Source: Bradyrhizobium sp. CCBAU 051011
GTDB taxonomy: Bacteria; Pseudomonadota; Alphaproteobacteria; Rhizobiales; Xanthobacteraceae
Length of the DNA: 64,000 bases
Assembly (NCBI RefSeq): GCF_009930815.1
Contig: NZ_CP022222.1
Span: forward strand, 4,010,501 to 4,074,500
Direction: 5' to 3'
The first letter of the stretch is position 1, and each line of letters begins with the position of its first letter. Shown one piece after another: positions 1 through 8,346 of the stretch. The notes beneath the pieces are model-generated. The model was not told the origin of the DNA and made no database searches. It was given only the letters and a program-made list of their open reading frames with translations. A program made the position numbers and the translations under genes.

Positions 1-118
1 CAGGGTGCTCAGCCAGTTCGCAGGCCGGCCGGTCATCTTTCCCGATGCGGTTTTCGCCGCGAGATATGACCGGCAGGCCCGCGAAAACCTCGCGCGCGAA
101 CTGGCGTCCTTGCGCTGA
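1..118 (+). CDS. C-terminal end of an unidentified gene (partial)
   Basis: The reading frame starting at base 2 runs open to a TGA at 116-118 and encodes 38 residues ending in RENLARELASLR. The codon use (third-position G/C) looks like its neighbours, so this is probably the true end of a gene that begins before the window. It converges on the DUF1993 gene, leaving only a few bases between the two stop codons. Too little remains to name a family. Confidence 0.55.
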   Translation, partial: RVLSQFAGRPVIFPDAVFAARYDRQARENLARELASLR

Positions 119-121
119 CGG

Positions 122-625
122 TTACTTCACCCCGAGAAAGTCCCGCTTGCCGATCTCGACGCCGTTGTGGCGCAGGATGCCGTGGGCGGTGGCGGCATGA
201 AAATAGAAATTCGGGAAGGCAAAATTGACGAGATATTGCTGGCCGGTCAGCGTCCGGGTGCTGCCCAGGCCGACGGGGAAGGTCACCTCGCGCGTGTCGC
301 CGCCGTCGAATTGCGCCGGCTTGAACGACTTCACATAGTCGGTCGCTTTCGCAATCCGCTGCTGCAGTTCCTCAAAACTCTTTTCGGTGTCCGGCGTCGA
401 CGGCACTTCGCTCCCCGTCAGCCGCGCGCAGGTCTTCGCGGCGAAATCGCAGACGATCTGCACCTGCCGCGTCAGCGGATACATGTCCGGATAGAGCTGC
501 GCATTGAGCAGCACCTCGGGCTGGATGTTCTTCGCCTTGCAATGTGCTTCCGCCTTGGTGAGCAGACCGGAAAGGCCGCCGAGAATCTGCAGGAAGGCGG
601 GCACGGTGGCGTCATGGAAAGACAT
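122..625 (-). CDS. DUF1993 family protein
   Basis: The 167-residue product begins MSFHDATVPAFLQILGGLSGLL and matches the DUF1993 family in length and overall pattern: an N-terminal helix with a conserved HDATVP start, a YPDMYPL segment near residue 46, and a C-terminal FYFHAATAHGILRHNGV segment near 140. The family belongs to the DinB-like four-helix fold. No biochemical role is established that I know of. No signal peptide is visible, so it should be cytosolic. It is transcribed alone, separated from the next minus-strand gene by a palindromic repeat. Confidence 0.85.
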   Translation of the reverse strand: MSFHDATVPAFLQILGGLSGLLTKAEAHCKAKNIQPEVLLNAQLYPDMYPLTRQVQIVCDFAAKTCARLTGSEVPSTPDTEKSFEELQQRIAKATDYVKSFKPAQFDGGDTREVTFPVGLGSTRTLTGQQYLVNFAFPNFYFHAATAHGILRHNGVEIGKRDFLGVK

Positions 626-753
626 GCGATGCTCTTTTCGTGATGTGGAATGAGGCCTCGGGAGGACGAGGTGCTTTGCGAGATGGGGAGCTGCGAAGGA
701 AATACAACTCCTGCAGCCTGCGGATCACAGTCAATTATTCCCGCTCCGAACCC

Positions 754-837
754 GTAGCCCGGATGGAGCGAAGCGCAATCCGGGGTTCTGTGCACGCGGG
801 CACTGTCCCGGATTTCGCTGCGCTCCATCCGGGCTAC
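754..837. repeat. Dispersed palindromic repeat, family B (GTAGCCCGGATGGAGCG)
   Basis: The left arm GTAGCCCGGATGGAGCGAAG is answered by its reverse complement at the right end (CGCTCCATCCGGGCTAC), with about 40 bases between, so the transcript would fold into a long hairpin. The same arms occur at 6370 and 7039. It fills the space between the DUF1993 and transglycosylase genes. Confidence 0.85.
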
Positions 838-848
838 GAGGAGTCAGT

Positions 849-2201
849 TCATCGCGCTGCCGGCATTACCATGCCGGCAGGCTGCGCCTGGGCGCTCTGC
901 CCGCGCATCCGCGCCAGCAATTCCGCCGTCGGCCAGGAATCCGCAGGGAGCCCGTACTTGATCTGCATCGCCTTCACCGCCGTGCGGCTCAATTGTCCCA
1001 TCACGCCGTCGACCTTGCCGACATTGAAGCCCGCGCGCACCAGAAGCTGCTGCAGCTCCTTCAGCTCGTTGAGCGGCAGTTGCGCCACCGGCGCCGACGG
1101 CTGGCGCATCGGCGGGGCGCCGGCGATGCGGGTGGCGAGATAGGCTGCGGTGGTCGAATAGATCAGCGAGTTGTTCCACTCGGTGTAGGCGGCGAAATTC
1201 GCATAGGCCAGAAACGCCGGTCCGGTGCGGCCCATCGGAATTAGCAGCGACGCCGGCAGGTCGTCGTTCGGCAACGGCCTGCCGTCGGGATAGGTGACGC
1301 CGAGCTGCGCGAATTTTGCGCGCGGCAGTTTGGTCGTCAGATCAGCCTGATCCCATGGAAAATTCGCAGGCGCGCGGACTTCCTGCAGCCATGGCTCGCC
1401 GCGCCGCCATTTTAAACCGGTGGCGATGTAGTTCGCGGTCGAGCCGATCACGTCGGGCGCGCTGCGCAGCAGGTTGCGATGGCCGTCGCCGTCATAGTCC
1501 ACCGCATAGGTGAAATAATGCGTCGGCAAAAATTGCGTTTGCCCGAGCTCACCGGCCCATGCGCCGATCATCTCGCTTGCCGTGAGGTCGCCGCGGTCGA
1601 CGATCTTGAGCGCCGCGATGGTTTCCTTGCTGAACATCTCCGAGCGGCGACAGTCATACGCCAGCGACACCAGCGAGCGCAGCGTAGACAGATTGCCGAG
1701 CTCGGCGCCAAAACTGCTCTCCAGCCCCCAGAATGCGGCGATCACGGCCGGCGGCACGCCATATTCCTTCTCGGCGCGGTTGAACGCTGCCGCATGCATC
1801 CGGATTCGCGCCTGCGCATTTTTTGCCGCGCCGTCGGACGCTCTGTTCCGCGCGAACTCGGTGAACACCTGGCCGAATACGCGCTGGCCGCGGTCGCGAT
1901 TGACGATGCCCTGGTCGTAGACGAGGTAGGGCGCGGCTTCGGCCAACGCGCGCTGCGACACGCCCTCCGCGGCGGCCTGCTGTTTGAGGTCCGCCAGGAA
2001 GCGGTCGAACGACAGGCCGTTGTGGCAGGAAGCGGCACGGGGGGCGCGTGGAACGGCGGCCGGTGGCTGCTGACCGGACAGCGGTGCGACAGCGGGCCTC
2101 GGCCCGGGACGGGATGGAGCAAGGACCGGCTGGGCGATGGCGAGGGATGAAAGGAACAGGGACGCCGTGGCAGCAACGAGGAATCGGAAGTGCGGCATCA
2201 A
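849..2201 (-). CDS. Lytic murein transglycosylase (MltB/SLT_2 type) with peptidoglycan-binding domain
   Basis: The enzyme would cleave peptidoglycan glycan strands non-hydrolytically, leaving 1,6-anhydro-muramic ends, in the periplasm. The 450 residues start with a signal peptide (hydrophobic 8-23, AIAQ cleavage region) and a Pro-rich linker (25-57). The MltB-like catalytic domain follows: GVPPAVIAAFWGLESSFG around 148-165, with Glu161 as the expected catalytic acid, then GELGQTQFLP and DYDGDGHRNLL. A peptidoglycan-binding repeat occupies roughly 375-430 (LQQLLVRAGFNVGKVDGVMG). The presence of both domains and no lipobox suggests a soluble periplasmic form. It stands alone between two repeats. 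Confidence 0.93.
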   Translation of the reverse strand: MMPHFRFLVAATASLFLSSLAIAQPVLAPSRPGPRPAVAPLSGQQPPAAVPRAPRAASCHNGLSFDRFLADLKQQAAAEGVSQRALAEAAPYLVYDQGIVNRDRGQRVFGQVFTEFARNRASDGAAKNAQARIRMHAAAFNRAEKEYGVPPAVIAAFWGLESSFGAELGNLSTLRSLVSLAYDCRRSEMFSKETIAALKIVDRGDLTASEMIGAWAGELGQTQFLPTHYFTYAVDYDGDGHRNLLRSAPDVIGSTANYIATGLKWRRGEPWLQEVRAPANFPWDQADLTTKLPRAKFAQLGVTYPDGRPLPNDDLPASLLIPMGRTGPAFLAYANFAAYTEWNNSLIYSTTAAYLATRIAGAPPMRQPSAPVAQLPLNELKELQQLLVRAGFNVGKVDGVMGQLSRTAVKAMQIKYGLPADSWPTAELLARMRGQSAQAQPAGMVMPAAR

Positions 2202-2222
2202 TGTCCCCGGGTGAAAGGAATC

Positions 2223-2354
2223 GTAGGGTGGGCAAAGCGACTTGTCCGCCGTAGCTCGAAGAGCGAAGGCGGAAGCGTGCCCACCATCTCAAAGCAAGGT
2301 GGCCAGTTCAACCAAGATGGTGGGCACGGCGCAAGGGCGCCTTTGCCCACCCTG
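2223..2354. repeat. Dispersed palindromic repeat, GTAGGGTGGGCAAAG type
   Basis: The left end GTAGGGTGGGCAAAG pairs with CTTTGCCCACCCTGC at the right end, and a second internal pair (GCGTGCCCACCATCT / AGATGGTGGGCACGGCG) gives a branched hairpin. An inner CTTGTCCGCCGTAGCTC..GAGCG segment also occurs in the repeats at 7039 and 42523, so the element looks like a mosaic. With the short spacer after it, it accounts for the roughly 360 bases between the transglycosylase and the molybdenum hydroxylase operon. Confidence 0.8.
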
Positions 2355-2559
2355 CAAATTTCACAATGCCGGAGATCGATCCCCGCCTCGGAGCAATCTG
2401 CCGCGCAAGCCCGCCTTGCGCATAGGAGCCTGCCGTAACAACCTGATCTCGCAGGCTGTTCCAACCGCGTTTCCCCGTGTAGGCTTGCCGTCTGCCCGAC
2501 TTTTGAAGGTGAGCCTACAATCACCGGGGCGGGCGGAACGAGGGAGATGGCGGAAGACC

Positions 2560-3432
2560 ATGACGGAACTCCGATACCTGGCGCCTGATACGCTTGACGA
2601 AGCGGTCGGTGCATTCGCGAAGGCCGGCAGCGCCGCGCGCATCCTGGCCGGCGGCACCGATCTTCTGGTGCAGATGCGGTCCGGCGTGCTCAAGCCCGGC
2701 GTGATCGTCGACATCAAGAAAATTCCCGAGATGACGGCGATCGAGCAGACCGCCGATGGCGGCTTTCGCATCGGCGCGGCCGTCTCCGGCATGGCGCTCG
2801 CCGAGCACGGCAAATTCGGCAAGGTCTGGCCGGGCGTGCTGGAGGCCGTCAACCTGATCGGTTCCAAGCAGGTGCAGGGCCGGGCGTCCGCGGGCGGCAA
2901 TCTCTGCAACGGTTCGCCCGCCGGCGACAGCGTGCCTGCGATGGTTGCGGCCGGCGCCGTTGTCACCGTGCAGGGGCCGAACGGCCGCCGCGACATGAAG
3001 GTGGAGGATGTCCCCGCCGGTCCCGGCCGCACCAACCTCAAGCCCGGCGAAATCCTCGTCAGTTTTGCCCTTCCGCCGCGCCCGCCCGGATCTAGCGACG
3101 CTTACTTGCGCATGATTCCGCGCACCGAAATGGACATTGCCGTCGTCGGTGTCGGCGTCAGCCTCACGATCAAGGACGGCACCGTCACGTCAGCCCGCGT
3201 CGGCCTCGGCGCGGTGGCGCCCACCGTGCTGCTGGTAGAAGACGCCGCCAGGGCGCTGATCGGCTCCAAGCTCGACGACGCCGCGTTGGCAAAGGCCGCC
3301 GCTGCCTGCTCCGCCGCCTGCCGTCCGATCGACGACAAGCGCGGCACCATCGCCTACCGCACCAAGGTGGCCGGCGTGCTGCTCAGGCGCACCGCCGCGA
3401 TCGCTGCCCAACGCGCGACCCAGAAAAATTGA
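2560..3432 (+). CDS. Molybdenum hydroxylase, FAD-binding medium subunit (CoxM/XdhB type)
   Basis: This 290-residue subunit carries the FAD that passes electrons from the Fe-S subunit to the final acceptor. Family marks are AGGTDLL at 30-36 and the long FAD loop SAGGNLCNGSPAGD at about 110-123, followed by a CO dehydrogenase flavoprotein C-terminal domain. The open frame extends back to 2242, but that stretch crosses the repeat, and the ATG at 2560 (MTELRYLAP) gives normal family length. It is the first gene of a medium-small-large operon; the gap to the next start is 17 bases. No membrane segment or signal is visible. Confidence 0.9.
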   Translation: MTELRYLAPDTLDEAVGAFAKAGSAARILAGGTDLLVQMRSGVLKPGVIVDIKKIPEMTAIEQTADGGFRIGAAVSGMALAEHGKFGKVWPGVLEAVNLIGSKQVQGRASAGGNLCNGSPAGDSVPAMVAAGAVVTVQGPNGRRDMKVEDVPAGPGRTNLKPGEILVSFALPPRPPGSSDAYLRMIPRTEMDIAVVGVGVSLTIKDGTVTSARVGLGAVAPTVLLVEDAARALIGSKLDDAALAKAAAACSAACRPIDDKRGTIAYRTKVAGVLLRRTAAIAAQRATQKN

Positions 3433-3449
3433 ATCGGGAAATAACTTTC

Positions 3450-3926
3450 ATGGCCAAAGTTCACGTCACCACGTCAATCAACGGCGAGCCGATGGAATTT
3501 CTGTGCGAGCCATCAGACACCATGCTCGACGCGCTGCGCGGAACCTTGAATCTCACCGGCTCCAAGGAAGGCTGCGCCTCCGGCGATTGCGGCGCCTGCT
3601 CGATCACGCTTGACGATCGGCTGGTCTGCTCCTGCCTGATGCTCGCGGTCGAGTCCGAGGGCCACGAAATCAGGACCATCGAGGGCATGGCGCAGGGCGA
3701 CAGACTGCATCCGCTGCAGCAGAAGTTTCTGGAAATGGCCGCGCTGCAATGCGGCATCTGCACCTCGGGCATGCTGGTCGCCTCCGATGCGCTGCTGAAG
3801 AAGAATCCTGACCCGAGCGAGGAGGAGGTCCGCTTCTGGCTTGCCGGCAACCTCTGCCGATGCACCGGCTATGACAAGATCGTCCGTGCGGTGATGGAAA
3901 CCGCTGCCGAAATGCGCGCGCAATAG
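3450..3926 (+). CDS. Molybdenum hydroxylase, [2Fe-2S] small subunit (CoxS type)
   Basis: The 158-residue electron-transfer subunit holds two [2Fe-2S] clusters. Cys42, Cys47, Cys50 and Cys62 (CASGDCGAC, with Cys60 nearby) form the plant-ferredoxin-like N-terminal site; Cys101, Cys104, Cys136 and Cys138 (CGIC and CRC) form the C-terminal site next to the molybdenum. I chose the ATG at 3450 (MAKVHV) over the upstream in-frame codon at 3429 because GGGAA lies at suitable distance and the family normally starts here. It lies between the medium and large subunit genes, 18 bases before the latter. Confidence 0.93.
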   Translation: MAKVHVTTSINGEPMEFLCEPSDTMLDALRGTLNLTGSKEGCASGDCGACSITLDDRLVCSCLMLAVESEGHEIRTIEGMAQGDRLHPLQQKFLEMAALQCGICTSGMLVASDALLKKNPDPSEEEVRFWLAGNLCRCTGYDKIVRAVMETAAEMRAQ

Positions 3927-3944
3927 ATCGCGGGAGACAGCCCA

Positions 3945-6230
3945 ATGAACGTCGTCACCAACAACAAGTGGATCGGCCAGCGCACCATCAGGCCTGATGG
4001 CATGGACAAGGTCACCGGCCGCGCCCAGTTCGCCGCCGACACCACCATGCCAGGCATGATCTGGGGCAAGGTTTTGCGCAGCCCGCATCCGCATGCGCGC
4101 ATCAGATCGATCAACACGGCCAAAGCGGAAGCGCTGCCCGGCGTAAAGGCCGTCGTCACCTCGAAGGACATCGTCGATTTCCCGATCGAGAAGGGCGCGG
4201 TCATGCTCGGCATCCAGGACATGCGCTGGATGTGCCGCAACGTGATGGCGCGCGACAAGGCGCTGTTCCCCGGCCATCCCGTCGCGGCGGTTGCCGCGAC
4301 CACGGAAGCGATCGCGGCGGAAGCCTGCAAGCTGATCGAGGTCGATTACGAAGTGCTGCCGTGGTCGATCGAGATCGACGACGCGATCAAGCCTGATGCG
4401 CCCATTCTGCACGAGTTCAACAAGTTCGATGGCAAGCCCTCCAACATCGCCGGCCGCCTCGAGCACAAGAAGGGTGACATCGCGGAAGGTTTCAAGAGGG
4501 CCGATGTCGTCATCGAGCGCACCTTCACCACGCGCCCGGTGCACCAGGGCTATATCGAGCCGCATGCCTGCCTGATCTCGGTGGCGCCCGACGGCAAGAC
4601 CACGATCTGGAGCTCCAGCCAGGGCCAGTTCATGGTGCGCGCGATGACGTCGATGCTCACGGGCATCCCGCAGAGCGACATCCGCGCCATCCCCGCCGAG
4701 ATCGGCGGCGGTTTTGGCGGCAAGACCATCGTCTATCTCGAACCGCTCGCGACCCTGCTCGCGAAAAAATCCGGCCGCCCGGTGAAGATGGTGATGACGC
4801 GCGAGGAAGTGATGCGCGCGACCGGCCCCACGTCAGGCTCGAAGAGCACGGTGAAGATCGGCGCGACCAAAGACGGCAAGATCGTCGCCGCGCATGGTAC
4901 CTTCTATCTGCAGGCCGGCGCCTTTCCGGGCTCGCCGATCCGCGGTGCCGCGGGCTGCAGCTTCACGCCCTACGACATCCCGTACCTGCTCTCCGAAGGT
5001 TTTGACGTCTGCTCCAACCGCTCCAAGGTCGCGGCCTATCGGGCGCCGGGCGCGCCGATCGGCGCCTACGCGGTCGAATGCGTACTCGACGAAGTCGCAG
5101 AGGCCCTGAAGATGGACCCCCTCGACTTCCGCCTGAAGAACGCCGCGAGGGAAGGCACCAAAGCCGCGCACGGTCCGACCTTCCCGCGCATCGGCTATGT
5201 CGAGACTGTGGAAGCCGCCAAGAACTCGCCGCATTACGCCGCGCCGCTCGGCGATGGCCACGGCAAGCCGCAAGGAAAACTACGAGGCAGGGGCGTCGCC
5301 AGCGGCTTCTGGTTCAACGCCGGCGGCGAATCTTCAGCGCAGGTCAACATCACCGAGGACGGCAACGTCGTCGTCACCACGGGGCATCCTGACATTGGCG
5401 GCTCGCGCGCCGGCATTGCCAACATCTGCGCCGAACTGCTTGGCATCGACTACCGCCGCGTCTCCGTTATCATCGGCGATACGCAAACGGTCGGCTTCTC
5501 CAACCTGACCGGCGGCAGCCGCGTGCTGTTCGCCTCTTCCATGGTGGTGACGCAGTCGACCGAAAAGATCATCCAGACCTTACGCGAACGCGCGGCAAAA
5601 ATCTGGGAGATCGATCCCGAAGCGGTGAAGTGGGAGCAGGGCGCGGCGCATCCGGTGAGCCCGAACGCCGGCCAGTTCGAGCCGCTAACGCTGCAACAAC
5701 TCGCCGAGAAGGCGCCCGCGATGGGCGGACCGATCGGGGCCGGCGTGCAACTCAACACGCAAGGAGCAGACGGCGGTTTCGGCACGCATGTCTGCGACGT
5801 CGAGGTCGACGTCGATCTCGGCATCGCGCGCGTGATCCGCTACACCGCCGTGCAGGATGTCGGCCGCGCCATTCATCCCGGCTATGTCGAGGGTCAGCTC
5901 CAGGGCGGCGTCGCGCAAGGGATCGGCTGGGCGCTGAACGAGGAATACATCTACACGAAGGAGGGCAAGGTCGATAACCCCGGCTTCCTCGACTATCGCA
6001 TGCCGGTCTGCTCGGATTTGCCGATGCTCGACTGCATCATGGTCGAGATCCCGAATCCAAAACATCCGCAAGGCGTCAAGGGCGTCGGCGAAGTGCCGCT
6101 GGTCCCTGTGATGGCGGCGGTGGCGAACGCGATCTACAACGCGCTGGGCAAGCGGTTCTATGCGCTTCCGATGTCGCCGCCGAAGGTGCTGGAAGTGCTG
6201 GAAGCGCCGACGCGAGAGGCGGCGGAGTAG
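3945..6230 (+). CDS. Molybdenum hydroxylase, molybdopterin-binding large subunit (xanthine dehydrogenase family)
   Basis: The 761-residue catalytic subunit binds the molybdenum cofactor and substrate. GGGFGGK at 254-260 is the cofactor-binding loop and the Glu of GVGEVP (about 716) is the expected base. The active-site loop reads AYRAPGAP (364-371). True CO dehydrogenases carry AYRCSFR there, so CO is unlikely; hydroxybenzoyl-CoA reductases, aldehyde oxidoreductases and N-heterocycle hydroxylases remain possible. No accessory gene (xdhC/coxF-like) is in the window, so cofactor maturation must be supplied elsewhere. No Tat signal is seen, so the enzyme is probably cytoplasmic. Confidence 0.92.
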   Translation: MNVVTNNKWIGQRTIRPDGMDKVTGRAQFAADTTMPGMIWGKVLRSPHPHARIRSINTAKAEALPGVKAVVTSKDIVDFPIEKGAVMLGIQDMRWMCRNVMARDKALFPGHPVAAVAATTEAIAAEACKLIEVDYEVLPWSIEIDDAIKPDAPILHEFNKFDGKPSNIAGRLEHKKGDIAEGFKRADVVIERTFTTRPVHQGYIEPHACLISVAPDGKTTIWSSSQGQFMVRAMTSMLTGIPQSDIRAIPAEIGGGFGGKTIVYLEPLATLLAKKSGRPVKMVMTREEVMRATGPTSGSKSTVKIGATKDGKIVAAHGTFYLQAGAFPGSPIRGAAGCSFTPYDIPYLLSEGFDVCSNRSKVAAYRAPGAPIGAYAVECVLDEVAEALKMDPLDFRLKNAAREGTKAAHGPTFPRIGYVETVEAAKNSPHYAAPLGDGHGKPQGKLRGRGVASGFWFNAGGESSAQVNITEDGNVVVTTGHPDIGGSRAGIANICAELLGIDYRRVSVIIGDTQTVGFSNLTGGSRVLFASSMVVTQSTEKIIQTLRERAAKIWEIDPEAVKWEQGAAHPVSPNAGQFEPLTLQQLAEKAPAMGGPIGAGVQLNTQGADGGFGTHVCDVEVDVDLGIARVIRYTAVQDVGRAIHPGYVEGQLQGGVAQGIGWALNEEYIYTKEGKVDNPGFLDYRMPVCSDLPMLDCIMVEIPNPKHPQGVKGVGEVPLVPVMAAVANAIYNALGKRFYALPMSPPKVLEVLEAPTREAAE

Positions 6231-6254
6231 GGTGCACGACGGTATGTGACCAAA

Positions 6255-6340
6255 CCGTCATTGCGAGCGAAGCGAAGCAATCCATAGCACGGCATCGAGA
6301 AGGTGGATTGCTTCGTCGCTATCGCTCCTCGCAATGACGG
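6255..6340. repeat. Dispersed palindromic repeat, family A (CGTCATTGCGAGCGAAGCG)
   Basis: The ends CGTCATTGCGAGCGAAGCG and its complement (CGCTCCTCGCAATGACG) fold back on each other, with an inner AAGCAATCCA / TGGATTGCTT pair. This is the first of six copies of family A in the window. Confidence 0.88.
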
Positions 6341-6369
6341 CGGGGAAATCGTGGGGTGAGTTAGCGAGC

Positions 6370-6446
6370 GTAGCCCGGATGGAGCGCAGCGCAATCCGGG
6401 ACCTACATTATCGTTCCCCGCATATCGCTGCGCTCATGCGGGCTAC
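6370..6446. repeat. Dispersed palindromic repeat, family B
   Basis: GTAGCCCGGATGGAGCGCAG at the left is complemented by CTGCGCTCATGCGGGCTAC at the right, with a TCGTTCCCCGCATATCG middle. It directly follows the family A copy at 6255, so two unrelated hairpins stand side by side in front of the DinB-like gene. Confidence 0.85.
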
Positions 6447-6461
6447 AGACCGGCGACGCAA

Positions 6462-7025
6462 ATGAGCGACGTGCTTCCCTTCCGCGCCATGGCGTACAAC
6501 AACGCCTGGGCAAACCACCGGCTGCTCACCGCCTGCGCTCGGCTGTCGCAGGATGAATTCACCGCGAAACGAACCGGCTTCTTTCCGAGCCTGCGCGCCA
6601 CGCTCAACCACATCCTGATCATCGACCACTTTTACGTCGATGCGATGGAAGGAGGTACGCTGGGGCCGGCGGCCTTTGCGGATCAGGAGCCTTGTGCGAC
6701 AGTTACCGCGCTAAAGAAGGCCCAGGCCGCGGTAGACCAACGTCTACTCAAGGTCGTCGAGGCGCTCGATAGCGCCGGACTGCAGCACATCGTCTCCGTG
6801 CATCGCGGCACTTCCATCCAGCGCGAGCGGATGGACCGTTTGCTGCTACACCTGTTCCAGCACGACGTGCATCATCGCGGCCAGGCCCACGCCATGCTCA
6901 GCGGCACGTCGGTGAGCCCGCCGCAGCTCGACGAGTTCTTCGCGGTCGGCGAAGCGCCGCTGCGGGCGGCAGAGTTCGCGGAGTTGGGTTGGACAGAGGA
7001 GAAGATATGGGGTGGAGCGAACTGA
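6462..7025 (+). CDS. DinB family protein (putative metal-dependent hydrolase or thiol transferase)
   Basis: The 187 residues form a DinB/YfiT-type four-helix bundle. The three metal-ligand histidines can be seen: His50 (TLNHILIIDHFY), and His134 and His138 in the motif HDVHHRGQAH. Members of the superfamily include mycothiol- or bacillithiol-dependent transferases and enzymes of unknown role, so the substrate cannot be stated. The ATG at 6462 lies just after a family B repeat, which leaves very little space for a promoter of its own outside the repeat. Confidence 0.87.
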   Translation: MSDVLPFRAMAYNNAWANHRLLTACARLSQDEFTAKRTGFFPSLRATLNHILIIDHFYVDAMEGGTLGPAAFADQEPCATVTALKKAQAAVDQRLLKVVEALDSAGLQHIVSVHRGTSIQRERMDRLLLHLFQHDVHHRGQAHAMLSGTSVSPPQLDEFFAVGEAPLRAAEFAELGWTEEKIWGGAN

Positions 7026-7038
7026 GGCTTGAACAAGC

Positions 7039-7176
7039 GTAGCCCGGATGAGCGACTTGTCCGCCGTAGCTCAACGAGCGTAGGCGGAAGCGATATCCGG
7101 GGCCACTCGTCCCCGCATATCGCGGAGCCTGTCATCGGGCGCGCGTTCGCGTGACCCGTTCGCTCATGCGGGCTAC
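7039..7176. repeat. Dispersed palindromic repeat, mosaic of family B with a foreign insert
   Basis: The outer GTAGCCCGGATGAGCG and CGCTCATGCGGGCTAC arms belong to family B. Inside are two segments found in other families: CTTGTCCGCCGTAGCTC (as in the repeat at 2223) and CGGAGCCTGTCATCGGGC (as in the family A copies at 12462 and 47926). The element therefore looks like repeats inserted into or recombined with each other. Confidence 0.82.
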
Positions 7177-7181
7177 GGCGG

Positions 7182-8252
7182 CTACACCCGCGCACGCTCC
7201 AAGACGTTTTCGCTTCTCGTCTGCCGCAGCGCCTCATAGTGCCGCACATACTCCCGCGCCATCCGTTCCGACGTGAACCGCTTCTCGAAATGCGCGCGCA
7301 CGCGGCCGCGATCCAGCTCCCCGATACGTCCGAGCGCCTCGATCGCCTGCTCTTCGCTCTCCACGACAAAACCGGTGGTCCCGTCGTCGATCACCTCGGG
7401 CACCGAGCCCGAGCGGAACGCGATCACAGGCGTGCCGCACGCCATCGCCTCGATCATCACAAGGCCGAACGGCTCGGGCCAATCAATCGGAAACAGCAGG
7501 GCCGTGGCGCCGGCGAGAAATTCCTCCTTGGTCTTGTCGTTGACCTCGCCGGTCAGCCGCACCTGCTCGCCATCGATCTGCGGCTCCAGCTTTTCCTTGA
7601 AAAAAGCACGCTCGCCGCGCGGCAGCTTGGCTGCGATATGCAGCGGCATCTTTGCCGCGCGCGCGATGCGGATGGCGGCCTCGGGTCCTTTCTCGGCGGT
7701 GAGCCGGCCGAGAAAGGCAAGATAGCGCCCACGCTCCAATGAGGGACGGAGCGAAGTCGCAGGAAGGCCGTGATAAACGGTGCCGATCCATTTCGCCTCC
7801 GGCAGCGCTTCGCGCTGGTTATTGGAGATCGAGACATAGGGCGCATCGGGAAAGCGCAGCGCGACCTCGGGAAATCCCGGCAAGTCGAGCCGTCCATGCG
7901 TGGTGGTGACGAAGGGGACGCCGAGCCGGCTCAGCAACGGCAGATGCAGCCAGTCGATATGGACGTGGATCACATCGAACTCGCTGGCGCGTCGTGCGAC
8001 GGCGTCGAGCAGCGCCGCCTGCGCTGCCATCGGGTCCGACCGCGGCCGGCCGAGCCGCAGCGCCCGCGGCCAGACCGGCTCGAGCTCGGCGCGGGTTTTG
8101 GAATCGCCGCTCGCAAACAGCGTCACCTCGTGACCGAGCTTCACCAGTTCCTCGATCAGCCACGCCACGACGCGTTCGGTGCCGCCATAGAGTTTGGGGG
8201 GAATGCTTTCGGCGAGGGGAGCGACCTGCGCGATCCGCATGTTGGTGTTCAC
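7182..8252 (-). CDS. Glycosyltransferase family 4 protein
   Basis: The 356-residue protein has the GT-B fold of GT4 enzymes. The N-terminal Rossmann domain begins MRIAQVAPLAESIPPKLYGGTERVV, and the C-terminal nucleotide-sugar domain carries FLGRLTAEKGPEAAI and the EX7E pair in EPFGLVMIEAMACGTPVIAFRSGS. The acceptor cannot be read from sequence. It starts 94 bases after the end of the TreT-like gene on the same strand, so the two are probably co-transcribed. An alternative start is Met5. It is soluble, with no membrane segment seen. Confidence 0.88.
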   Translation of the reverse strand: MNTNMRIAQVAPLAESIPPKLYGGTERVVAWLIEELVKLGHEVTLFASGDSKTRAELEPVWPRALRLGRPRSDPMAAQAALLDAVARRASEFDVIHVHIDWLHLPLLSRLGVPFVTTTHGRLDLPGFPEVALRFPDAPYVSISNNQREALPEAKWIGTVYHGLPATSLRPSLERGRYLAFLGRLTAEKGPEAAIRIARAAKMPLHIAAKLPRGERAFFKEKLEPQIDGEQVRLTGEVNDKTKEEFLAGATALLFPIDWPEPFGLVMIEAMACGTPVIAFRSGSVPEVIDDGTTGFVVESEEQAIEALGRIGELDRGRVRAHFEKRFTSERMAREYVRHYEALRQTRSENVLERARV

Positions 8253-8346
8253 CCTTCAGGTAGGCTCCGGTCCTGCACCGGGAGTTGAACGTGTCTCTGC
8301 CGCGAGGCGTTCCGCTTCTCTTGCGGGAATTTTCGTCGCACGATCG

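Noticed and set aside
3945..6230. Large subunit as CO dehydrogenase CoxL
   Set aside because: The active-site loop reads AYRAPGAP, not AYRCSFR, so the Cys that binds copper is absent.
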